Below, one piece after another: positions 11,921 to 21,274 of a stretch of 64,000 bases of DNA; position 1 is the first letter of the stretch, and each line of letters starts with the position of its first letter. Under the pieces are notes generated by a model. The model was given only the letters and a program-made list of their open reading frames with translations, did no database searches and had not been told where the DNA came from. Position numbers and translations under genes: made by a program. This DNA is from Isoetes taiwanensis (Eukaryota; Streptophyta; Lycopodiopsida; Isoetales; Isoetaceae), in NCBI GenBank assembly GCA_021234155.1, contig JAJEKV010000021.1, forward strand, positions 14,879,760 to 14,943,759, read 5' to 3'.

Positions 11921-12556
11921 ATGGCAGGAAGTATGGAGATAAAGGATTTAAGACCCTTTCTGCATGAGCTGAAAATGGGAACACAATGGTATTGTGAACC
12001 TACATTGCAACATACATTAGTGGTTGGGCAGGATGTCATACATGTTAGTGGCTCGTTTAGGCATATGAAGTGCAAGAGGATTAGCTTTAGTGGTGAACGC
12101 TTTGTGAATTATCAATGTTCACTTTGTGCCGCTATTCCGAAGGAAAAAGATTTTTACATGAGAGTGCATAGGCAAACTGATGATAAGGTAGCAAGGGGAC
12201 TTAGAACTACTAAATTACGTATTAGATCAGATTATCTGAATAGCATAGAGGTAAAAAAAATGGCTAGGTCTGCTGGGTCTGAGATAAGAAAGTTAAAAGC
12301 AGAGTTAATGTTTTCCCGAATGAGAGTTGTGGCATTGTCCATGAAAGAAAGGTCACTTAGAGGATGTTTGGAGGAGTCCATGAACAGGAAGGATGTGAAT
12401 AGATTTTGCCAAGACATAGTGGAGGTACATCGACAAGGAAAATTTAGTGGAAGGCCAGCTTTGTGGGATTTTTTAAGGGACATAGCTCAAAACATAATCA
12501 GACCTAGCCATAAAAGAAGATATAGAGAAACACGAAAGCATTGTTTGAAACAATAA
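11921..12556 (+). CDS. Transposase middle exon (zinc-finger-like and helical region)
   Basis: An open frame of 211 codons. Residues about 45-80 contain CKRISF...YQCSLCAAIP...MRVHRQ, a C-x2-C...H pattern that may bind zinc. Residues about 110-150 are charged and helical (KKMARSAGSEIRKLKAELMFS), coiled-coil-like. It is followed without a gap by the next frame at 12541, with an intron-like acceptor (CTTTGCAG) ending at 12609, so exon joining here is likely. No family recognised. Confidence 0.6.
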   Translation: MAGSMEIKDLRPFLHELKMGTQWYCEPTLQHTLVVGQDVIHVSGSFRHMKCKRISFSGERFVNYQCSLCAAIPKEKDFYMRVHRQTDDKVARGLRTTKLRIRSDYLNSIEVKKMARSAGSEIRKLKAELMFSRMRVVALSMKERSLRGCLEESMNRKDVNRFCQDIVEVHRQGKFSGRPALWDFLRDIAQNIIRPSHKRRYRETRKHCLKQ

Positions 12557-13605
12557 AGATTTGGGAAGGGAGAAGAATGCACAATTTTCTTTCTCTAAAC
12601 TTTGCAGGCCCAAGTATGTCCACCATGATGCACTCTACACGAGAAAGCTTCTTTTACAAAGTTGGTATCAGGGAAGACACATTCAAGCATCTTGCTCAAA
12701 CCTATTCTCGACACATGCAACGCCAGCATCTGGATTTGGGTGGAGTTCCAGAAATTGTGGCCGAGGATGAGACCGTCGTGAAGAGGGCTGTTCGTTGGAT
12801 TACGAGAGATGATTGTTTACTTGGCTTTTGTGGAAAGAAGGAAGAACATGTCTGCAATGGCATATTTGAGGTGGTTGTTGGCTCCAATGAAGAGGGCTAC
12901 AATGTCATTACGAAGGCCTTCGAGGAGAATGTGATTTCTTACTATGCAAGAGTTCTTATTGTAAACCCATTGCACAAGAAGCTGCCCAAGCTCGCCCTTG
13001 CTATTATTCTTACGTGTAATAGATTTGATCACCTTGAAGTAAGACGTCAGTGGAAGCGCATCCAAGAGTTGTGGAATGCACACTTGAGAATGGTTGTTGG
13101 CCCTCTAATCGGCCACAGCTCGGACGGAGATTCAAGACGAAGGGCATGCATGTTTGAGGACTACACATTAAAGGGTTCTAAAGACTCTACATTTGAAGTG
13201 CCATGGATTGGTTGGCCTTTAAGTGCCTCAATTAATGATGATGTTTATGGGTTGCATGATCAAGATTTCGTGCACAATGGCAAGAAGCTTGTTAATCCTT
13301 TGGACAATGCATCTAGAAGATTGTACTTAGGGAACGAGCTAGTGACTCTTAATGACATATGCCATGTGTTTGACCTATGCCAAGGAAAGCATGGTCTGGA
13401 GGTTGGGGATGTGAAGCGTCAGGATAGGCAAAACTGGAGGGCTGCGCAATGCCTTGCCTCAAGAAGGGTTCAAGAGTGCTTGGACGACCTCAGAAATGGT
13501 ACTGCAGGCCCACCAATGCGGAATTTGGGGACAAAAGTTTATTTGGAAGTTGTGGCAACTATGAATCTTCTTGTCACCTACTATGGACCTAAGAGCAAGG
13601 GTTAA
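12541..13605 (+). CDS. Transposase catalytic core candidate, unknown superfamily
   Basis: An open frame of 354 codons; the true exon probably begins after the acceptor at 12609. Conserved-looking acidic motifs are AEDETVV (Asp at residue 76 of the frame) and IGHSSDGDSRRR (Asp 195 and 197), spaced as the first two acids of an RNase H-type DDE/D core would be. A third acid is suggested by CENFFSKVG in the next exon (13850). This order (D, D, then E in an ENFFS motif) recalls P-element/THAP9-type and related transposases, but TIRs and target size do not match them. I cannot name the superfamily. The frame is intact over this exon. Confidence 0.65.
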   Translation: MFETIKIWEGRRMHNFLSLNFAGPSMSTMMHSTRESFFYKVGIREDTFKHLAQTYSRHMQRQHLDLGGVPEIVAEDETVVKRAVRWITRDDCLLGFCGKKEEHVCNGIFEVVVGSNEEGYNVITKAFEENVISYYARVLIVNPLHKKLPKLALAIILTCNRFDHLEVRRQWKRIQELWNAHLRMVVGPLIGHSSDGDSRRRACMFEDYTLKGSKDSTFEVPWIGWPLSASINDDVYGLHDQDFVHNGKKLVNPLDNASRRLYLGNELVTLNDICHVFDLCQGKHGLEVGDVKRQDRQNWRAAQCLASRRVQECLDDLRNGTAGPPMRNLGTKVYLEVVATMNLLVTYYGPKSKG

Positions 13606-13727
13606 GGCTGCTGCAACAGTTTCCTTCTTTTTTAGGTGTGCAAGAATATGTTTTGCTTCTTTTAGTTGGGATTGTTCTCTAAAATTTTGGGAGTTTGCTA
13701 ATGATTCAACTTCTTTTTTCATAACAG

Positions 13728-14483
13728 ACTTTGGAGGCTATGGTTGAAGGATCAAAGCACGCATTCGTTGAGTAGAAACTTCATTAGTCGGGAAAGCTTC
13801 ATAGATGCGCACAGGATGTTGCCCTTAGAGTGCACAGGATCGGATGTGTGCGAAAACTTCTTCTCCAAAGTGGGTTGCATGGTGCGTAATGAAAGGTCGT
13901 ATGATGTGCAGACTTGTTGGAGAGTGCCTCTGCTTTGAATCATATCTCTGAATTTCAGGCTGCCACGACCCTCTTATTTCTTGCAGCTCATGTCAAGCAA
14001 GAGCACATTTGGCAGGAGTTAGAAAAAAAGGTAGATACTGATGGTAAGGTGCTGAATTGTGACCTTGCAGATTATAGTGGTGTGGATACGGATGACAAGA
14101 TTGTTGCTGCTTTAAAGGAAGGGCTTACTGCTGCACAAGAATTATGCGAGAGTGTCGGCATTACATGCACGGGCACTGATAAATGGTTTAGTGAAGCATG
14201 GAACTTTGAGGATTGGTTTAAAAGTAATTTCTTGCTAGACTTGAGTTCTAACACTGTAGGAGATGAGACCGATGTTGTGGAAGAGAGCACGGAGCCTCAA
14301 GGTGAAGAAGTAGTCAGTGAGGCTGATGTGGCCAGCTTTGAATTACGTCATGTATTTGATGAAATGTTAGATGAATGTGAAAGGAGAAAGCCCTCTCATG
14401 TATCTTGGCATGTTGAGATGGAAGGGAAGAGAATCTTTAAGTCAACAATTGTGAGTCATTTGAATGAAACCCGTGGCTTTTGA
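13728..14483 (+). CDS. Transposase C-terminal exons (ENFFS motif)
   Basis: After an intron-like stretch ending in CATAACAG at 13727, the frame reads LWRLWLKDQSTHSL, SRNFISRESFIDAHRM and GSDVCENFFSKVG, the last being the best candidate for the final catalytic Glu. A second frame (13914-14483, 189 codons) follows with acidic and Ser-rich sequence. The change of frame near 13915 needs either another intron or a frameshift. Its place between the inverted repeats and after the D-D core supports it being part of the same protein. Confidence 0.55.
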
Positions 14484-14489
14484 AGGATA

Positions 14490-15004
14490 GGTTGACGAGA
14501 GTTAGGACTTTGGTATATTCCATTGAAGAAAATAATGTTAATGCACTGACTCTACTAGGCATTGGAACAGACTGTGCGGTCTACTTTGAAGAACCTGTGG
14601 AAGAAATGGTGGTACCACAGACTAGACATGCTTCAGCAAAAAAGAAGTAGAAATCTGTGTCAATTCAAAAGGTTTGGTACCTTGGAAGTATATTGAGCAT
14701 GAGGAGGAAGTCTGGCAGTGCGTGGAGAGAGAGTAGAGAGCCTGTGGACTTGGTTAAACGCCCGTCCTTTGAAGTTCAGCTAAATCTAGCATATTACAGA
14801 AAACACGTTGGCAAGGATGCCAAGTCCATGTGGTTTACATACGATCTGACCGATAATCGACTCATAGACCTTGAGTCTATCATATCCCTTGCATGTTTGA
14901 AATATGAACCTGCCAAAAACATTTACTATCTGCATGATAATGATAGAGTACAGTTGAATAAGTTTGTACATGAACAAAATAATGGTAGGATAGCCTTAAT
15001 TTAG
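14490..15004 (+). pseudogene. Transposase C-terminal extension
   Basis: A broken frame continues after 14483: a stop at 14648 separates it from a 115-codon frame at 14657-15004 that ends in a stop. It has no recognisable motif. Composition is similar to the preceding exon, so it is probably the C-terminus of the same protein. Confidence 0.4.
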
Positions 15005-16303
15005 ATGCCACTAAATGGTTATAATCTGCTACTAACTATCTCTTATTTTTTGTTGTTTTGTAGGGGACAAGGGAAAGCAAAAGCTTTAGGGAATGCAGCA
15101 GGTTGAGGCAGATATTTGTTGCCACTCTAGTGTATTATGCCTTGTTTTTTAAACACCACTATTTCTGAAGTAGCAAACAAACCACATGCAGCTGTTTAAT
15201 TATGGAAACATAGAGTAATTATGGCAGCATGGTAAGACTACATTTTGCCATGTATATTTCAGCCTTAAGAGGAGAAGTATCAGCCTTAAAACAAACCAAG
15301 AACTCGGCTGGATTTACTTTATGAGATTGTCAAGACTTCATGTTGCAATATGAATTTTAAAGCTTGTTGGATTTAAATGTGAATGCTATTGTCTTGTGAA
15401 TGCTATTATCTTCCCATCTTGTGTCTTCTCCAGATTATGCGTAGAAGCATAAGTTAGAAAACAATTGGTTAGAACCAATAAAATAGAAGCGTAAGATATC
15501 TTGCTCATGTCAGCCATCAGAGAAGGAGAAAGCCTTAAAACAAACCAAGAGCTCGGCTGGAATATGAGATTGTAATGACTGAATGCCATAATGCCCGCCA
15601 TAATCGCCATAATGAAAAATCTTAAAAGACGTGCCACCCAATAATAAAATCTATAAACCCTATCAAGCCTAAGAAATTCATTCATACTAAATTTGGGATT
15701 TTCCAAGTGTGTTGGTTGGTGTTCCCTTTTTTTTTTTTTGAGTGACCACCATTGAACTAAGAGGGACCATTGAACCATTGAACCCTAAACCTTGAGTTAA
15801 ACTATTGTCGTGAATTTTAAGCATGTTTGGGTCAAGCATAGAATACTTAGAAGTTAATTGGGAGTAGATAATATAAAAACATTGATCTTATGGAACATAT
15901 GCCTATAGTTCTTAGCCTTCATGTCAAGGAGCTCTACAGTCCTCTAGTCCTATGCAACCACTCTACAGGCACAAAAGAAATCCCAGATGTGCAATTTGGC
16001 TGAAATCAAGTTCAACTAATATGAATTTAGCATTGGTATGCAACCAACCTTGTGGAGCTTGCAAAATTTGGAGGTTGAATGTAAATGTAAGGTAGAGGGT
16101 AGGCTACATTAGTGATATACTTGACGTAAAAATACGGTTAAGGGTAGGATCCATGGAGCTTGGACTAGGCGTAAAAGTATGGAATCAGGTATTATTTTTC
16201 ACCAACACCAGACTGTATACATAGGGGTTTCTATGGGGAGCGAGCCGTATATGGAGGGGTTTCTCCCGACCCCTGGAACGCACATGCCATATCCCCTTTA
16301 CAT
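15005..16303. other. 3' non-coding part of the 9-bp-TSD transposon
   Basis: About 1.3 kb without a credible gene. A GCCTTAAAACAAACCAAGA block at about 15283 recurs at about 15532, a short internal direct repeat. A T-run lies at 15727-15740. The region ends in the right inverted repeat at 16304-16321. Confidence 0.6.
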
Positions 16304-16321
16304 AGAGGTGAACCCCCCGAG

Positions 16322-16763
16322 TAGAACTACTGTTAAGGCTTCCACCAAATACACACCTTTCAGTCTGGTCTATGGTATAGAATCTGTAGTGCCAATTGAA
16401 TTAGAAGTTCCATCACTCAGACTAGCATACCAGATAAACTTAGAAATGGATGATGCTTTAAAGGAAAGATGTGTGAGATTGATGCAGCTTGAAGAGCATA
16501 GGTATGAGGCAGAGAATGCTGTCATGATTAAAAAGGCCAAGGATATTGCAGCATTCAAAGCTGCTCACGAACTCCAAGGCACTCTCAAATCGGGGGAGCT
16601 TGTTTTAAAATGGAATAAGGCAAGGGAGGACATAGCAGCTAAACTTGAAAATCTTTGGGAAGGGCCTTTTGAAGTTATTGGCACAGCAGGGAAAGATTCT
16701 TATTGGCTAAAAGATGTACTTGATGGCAGAGAATTGTTGAATGCAATCAATATCCTACCTTAA
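16322..16763 (+). pseudogene. Tat/Athila-like integrase C-terminus (continuation of 6601-8450)
   Basis: The frame resumes exactly where 8450 stopped, after one copy of the 9-bp duplication: RTTVKAS, then TPFSLVYGIESVVPIELEVPS, the conserved end of the integrase core. The C-terminal domain follows with LVLKWN and LENLWEGPFEV (GPY/F-type module), ending at a stop at 16763. This part is intact. No chromodomain follows, as expected for Tat/Athila. Confidence 0.9.
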
Positions 16764-17262
16764 GCTTGTTTAGTTAAAAGAATATTTGGAATTTGTAGGT
16801 AGGATAGCATACTTTGCTTTGGTTGACTAATATTGCAAAAAGCAAAAAGAAAACAAAAAAATAAAGGACAAAAAACAATTCATGAGTATTAGGTATGTAG
16901 TATTTGTTTTCAAATTTTAGTATTTGCATAAATTAGGCTTTTGAATTCAAGATCCACACTACTAATGCAAGAACAAAAGATTTGTGCAGGTGTCAACTCA
17001 TTCAAGATTCAAATCAAGTACTAATATTGCTCAAGCTCTGAATTCCATGCAGGGGCATCTGAATTTGCAGTCATTCATCCCATACTCATTCACCTCTCCT
17101 CATTCATCCTCACATCTATAGCTGCTGCCATTCCTACTACAACAGCAGCTCATTTGTGCTAACAATTCTTTTGTCACATGCAGGTGCACCCTGAGACATT
17201 CATTCCATACTCATCTACACAAGAGTTGCCTTTGATCCACATAAAACACTTCAAATTTCACT
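16764..17262. other. 3' untranslated region of the Tat-like element, first part
   Basis: No gene is visible between the integrase stop and the solo LTR. The sequence is CA-rich and CT-rich with the repeated phrase CATTCATCC/CACTCATTC. It is presumed to be the retrotransposon's 3' non-coding region. Confidence 0.5.
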
Positions 17263-17267
17263 CTTTT
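17263..17267. repeat. Target-site duplication of solo LTR, left (CTTTT)
   Basis: CTTTT immediately left of the LTR start is repeated at 18879-18883 immediately right of its end. Confidence 0.85.
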
Positions 17268-18878
17268 TGTGACGTCCCCTACTCATATACGGTGCACTCA
17301 TCGTATACAAATAGGAGTTCATCCCCTATACCAGCTCCACGCTGATACAGGGCCCTCCACACATCACTGCAATCCAGTGGGAAGAATGAAGGTGTCATTT
17401 ACCCTGTCTCCCTCAGGGCTTACCTAGCTGCGGAAGCGTAAACATATGTAAGTACATATACATCAAAACACATCATGACCATCTCGAAGGATGGCTCACC
17501 ACATATCTGCATAGACAAAGATCAGCACATCACATATGAAGATTCTACCCAAGGCTCAGACTCATAGGGAATGACTGACGGCTTGGGACTCCAGAGGTCA
17601 TTCCAGACAGAATTCATGGCAAATGGATTTGGCTGGCATAAGAACATGGTTTAGGGTAGTCCACTCCATCCGCCCCTCCTGTGCACACTTTGCAGAGTAG
17701 GTTGAAAAGTGTTGGGACCTGACTGTAGCCCGCTGGATGCATAGCCAAAGGGGCTATTCCTGGGTTGCATCTCCCCAGTTTCGATGGGGTAGGTAGGGAT
17801 CACTCCCTCTAGAGATCTACATGCTGATTCAAGGTGACTAGAGGGCCATTGCCCTTATTCGACTTGAACCCAATGGAGAGTGACGCATCACTCCACGGGT
17901 GTCGAGCCCATGCCTTGCCCACACGCAGTGGCAAGCCATTAGACCTAGTCCACAGGGATCCCCGGTAGGCCTTACACACCAGAGGGATCGTTCATGAGTC
18001 AGAACATGAACCTCCTTTATAAGCCAGTCTGGCCCCTTCACCCACAACCAGGTGTGGCTCTTGCACACAAGCCGAATTTACAGTGTGCTAAAGAGGCTAG
18101 CTAGGAGCATCAACTACCAGGCCTTAGGGTCTCTACCCCCCTTCCCAATACAATGAGTTCACAGAGATACATCATCCATATACATCACAGAAGAACTAAA
18201 GAACTAGATCTAATCTATGTCATATAGTTAGGTTCTTTAGTTAGAGCTTGGTATCTGGGGATCTAAATGGCTGCTATGGGCAATTTAATAGGCTAAACCT
18301 ATCGGTTCAATGACTGGAAGACGGTTTAGGCTATTAAATTGACTAAATACCTGATCTCTGGCGCGCTCCTCCTGCTCTGAACTCGACCATCCTGCTCTGC
18401 TGCTAGAAGATGAAGCTAGATTGGGAAACTAACAAGCTGGTTCGCTCAGACAGAGTCTGATATGCGGGTTTGACTCCTGGAGTAAGTAAAACAGAGTCCT
18501 AAAATGCTATGAACGAAAATGGCAAGTTAGGGTTTCCTTAACCTATATAGACAAAGGGTTAGGCTAGGGTTCCCATTATCCCCTCTAGGCATGTGGGATA
18601 ATTGGATGTGGCCCCACTTATATTAAATAAGTGGCCTAGGATATCCACATAGATAAATATGTACACATGGATAAATGTGTACACATTGACACACACATGG
18701 ATAAGTGTGCACATGAGCAAATGTGCCCATAATTAAATGCACACACCTTGCAAGTTGCCCCCTAGGGTGCTACTTGCTCGGCTATACGTCGGCGTACACG
18801 TCAATCGAGATGGCGTGTACGCGTGACGAGGCAGTACAGTATACGTCTTAGGACCGTATACTGTGCTGGAACGTCACA
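17268..18878 (-). mobile_element. Solo LTR, minus orientation, 1,611 bp
   Basis: The plus strand starts TGTGACGTCCCCTACTC and ends GGAACGTCACA. In reverse this matches the start (TGTGACGTTCC) and end (GAGTAGGGGACGTCACA) of the chromovirus LTRs at 47240 and 59009. Perfect CTTTT duplications flank it and no internal retrotransposon sequence or second LTR is attached, so it is the product of LTR-LTR recombination. It belongs to a subfamily diverged from both other LTR groups in the window. Confidence 0.92.
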
Positions 18879-18883
18879 CTTTT

Positions 18884-19700
18884 CCACCAGATCCAATAAA
18901 CTGCTGCCACATTCCCATCCAGCAGCTCATATTCTTTACTAATGGTCACACTTGTCATGCAGGTTCATTTGCAAATCACTTCCATGTTCATATTCATATC
19001 ATACTGAATCTACCACCACCATCCTTTCTTTTTTCAATCCATTGCAGGTCCATTGAGCTGCCAAGCATATCTCCACATTAACAGTTAGCTGGAATTCTAC
19101 TCTGGCTATCAAGCAAAAAAACAAGAGGCTGGGGGACCAGCCTATTCTTTTAGTTTGGCATAATGCTGCCATGCTATGGCAGCATGGAAGAGCAAGACAT
19201 ATTCTCATATTCGCATGCTCACACTTTGATTTGAACACAGATATACAAAGACAATGCATCTTTGCACATTTTGAGAAGGAGACTTGAAGACCAAGGTGAG
19301 GACATTTGACAAAGACCACACAAGCATGCCATGGAAGGTGATTCAAGCAAATGTTGAAGATTTGAAGACCCCTTGAAGAGTTCTTGGTATGTGATGCTTA
19401 TATTTAAGTTATTGGCATAACCACATTCGTTGATTCCCATCTTAAACCTCCCACATCCCTTACCATGAAAACATGAGATCCCAAGTTCCATGCCTACATC
19501 TCATTTCCTAAAGAAAATTGGCCTAGAAGATTTTTTCTAGTCAAAACTTCTCCTTCACATGTCATTCACATCCCACACACACTCACCATACCATCACCTT
19601 CTCATTAAAGCACGAATATCCACTTGACTTTGTCATACACATGGTCAAAGGTCAAATTCCTCTCTCTAAAAGTCAAATGGTGAGAGAGAGTGCAAAATTC
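18884..19700. other. 3' end of Tat-like element with polypurine-like tract; no gene
   Basis: This continues the non-coding 3' region of the Tat-like element after the solo LTR. AGAGGCTGGGGGACCAG at about 19120-19137 resembles the purine tract that precedes the 3' LTR in Tat/Athila elements, so an LTR may begin shortly after it. I could not pair it with a 5' LTR. No coding sequence is supported. Confidence 0.4.
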
Positions 19701-20579
19701 CTAAGGGAAGCAATTAAGAGTCAACATTTGCCTAAGTTGACCTATGACATCATTCAAAAAAGGCCAAGTCACCATACATGTCATCTTGAAGTTTATAAGA
19801 TGGTCCTTGTTTACATTGCTCCAACCATCAGTCACTAGTGAAGCTGGCCTGGCTTCAGTAACACGACACAACTTCATCTCCACCCACTCGATCATTTTCC
19901 CGTGTATTTCATCGACCATTTTATTATTGGCGTGCTTGTATGAAGACAACCTGAAAGCCGGCCCTGCTTTGGCAACTTCTTGGAAGGCTTCTTTCATTGC
20001 TTTGTGTTCCAAAATATGTAGAGACAATCCGGCATAAATGTCTATCTTTCTACTATTTTAATTGTCGTTGTCATTCTCTGCTCACCCGTGCTTATACCTA
20101 TTGACCCTAGTCCACCCTTTGATTGGTATGTCGCCCCATCAAGGGGGGTGGTATAGTTATTTTCGTCTGCTTCTGCCCGACACTGCTCTTGAATATCCGT
20201 AACCCGCCTTTTTTTCATATTATTCTTTGTCTAGTCGAGACAAACTTTTGATGGCATCTTTTTGCAAGTCAGCAGATGCAGTATAAGTCGTGACACCAAC
20301 CTCTTTTTCACATAAGATGTGGGCTCGAATTCTTGTTGCGGATCCATTTATCGATGAATATCCACAAAACATACATTCCCGCTCATTTATACCAAACTCC
20401 TTCACAAAATCCCATTCTGGGCCTCTTTTCCGACCGACAACCCCACTAACGCGACCACGTGGTGCAGTGCCACGAGTGCGCGCAGTCCTCGCACCCCTAG
20501 AAGAGGATGCATGACTGCTGCCTGCACCTCCCGAGATAGATGCATGACCAGCTGCCATTGTTGCTAGCTTGGCTGACAA
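19701..20579 (-). pseudogene. hAT-type transposase remnant (BED zinc finger and DUF659-like core)
   Basis: On the minus strand, 20579-20220 encodes an Ala/Ser-rich start, a basic VVGRKRGPEWDFVKEF segment and a BED-type finger (ECMFCGYSSIN...RIRAHILCEKEVGV). After a broken interval, 20027-19701 encodes SLHILEHKAMKEAF...and SLVTDGWSNVNKDHLINF, the hallmark start of the hAT catalytic region (first Asp in TDGWS), as in plant DUF659 proteins. The rest of the core and the dimerisation domain are missing. I found no convincing terminal repeats. Confidence 0.85.
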
Positions 20580-20983
20580 TGTCTGTTGATGAGACTCCTT
20601 GATTACACGAACTAAAGGAAGACGTATATATGCAAAGGAGCAAGTTCACTACGTATATATTACGTCGACGTTCCATACGAGAATCAAGGGTGGGTGGACG
20701 AGAGCCTATAGGGTATTCTAAGGAAGCAGGTGCGAACCCAAGGCTAGAAAACACTGAGACGGAGTAATCTCACTTCACAATATCCAGCATCAGGCCCGCG
20801 ATACAAAACCCACACCTCAAAGGAAGACCGTTTTCCAAGGAGTATTTTGACTCAACCTGACAATCAATGTTTGAGGTGAATTCTAGGCCTAGTCACATTT
20901 TTCTTATATATAATATTACAGTGCCACAAAACAGACCAAACAAAGGCGCAAATATATTTTTTGATTAGTAAATCCCAAAACAC
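20580..20983. other. Flank between hAT remnant and foldback; no gene
   Basis: About 400 bp with short scattered frames and no recognisable motif. It may contain the 5' end of the hAT element. Confidence 0.4.
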
Positions 20984-21274
20984 GCGTCGAAACATTTCGC
21001 GTACGCGAAGTCTTCAAAATCGCATATGCGAACATATTTTCACGTACACGAACTTCACAGAAACACGTACGCGAAGTTTAAATTTTTTCGCATATGTGAA
21101 ATAAACTAAACTGCGTACGCAAAAATTCTTCGCGTACGCGATTTAGTTTATTTCGCGTATGCAAAAAAAAAAAAAAGATATGCTTCGCGTACACGGTTTT
21201 CTGAAAACCACACACGCAAAAATATATTCGCGTACGCGATTTTGAAGACCACGTACGCGAAAATCTTCCGATGC
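20984..21274. repeat. Foldback element built from TCGCGTACGCGA motifs
   Basis: The two halves (centre near 21129) are imperfect inverted repeats. The left arm has TTCGCGTACGCGAAGTCTTC and the right arm GATTTTGAAGACCACGTACG. Nearer the centre, GAAATAAACTAAACTGCGTA pairs with GCGATTTAGTTTATTTCGCG. Within the arms the palindrome TCGCGTACGCGA or close variants recur at least eight times. No coding capacity. It could be a foldback MITE or a small-RNA hairpin. Confidence 0.8.

Larger units (their letters stand above)
8451..16321 (+). mobile_element. 7.9-kb DNA transposon with 9-bp target duplication and unfamiliar transposase
   Basis: The ends are inverted repeats: left CCGGGGGGTTCACCTCT (8451-8467) and, in reverse complement, right CTCGGGGGGTTCACCTCT (16304-16321). 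They are flanked by a perfect 9-bp duplication, TAGAACTAC, and interrupt an integrase gene whose sequence continues seamlessly on either side. A 9-bp duplication is usual for Mutator-like elements, but the encoded protein does not look like a MULE transposase. The interior holds a plus-strand transposase gene in several exons or broken frames (8761-15004) and a minus-strand LINE (8839-11358). Without the LINE the element is about 5.3 kb. Confidence 0.9.

Noticed and set aside
8451-16321. Calling the 9-bp-duplication element a Mutator-like element
   Set aside because: The duplication length fits, but no MULE transposase or SWIM-type motif is visible in its protein.
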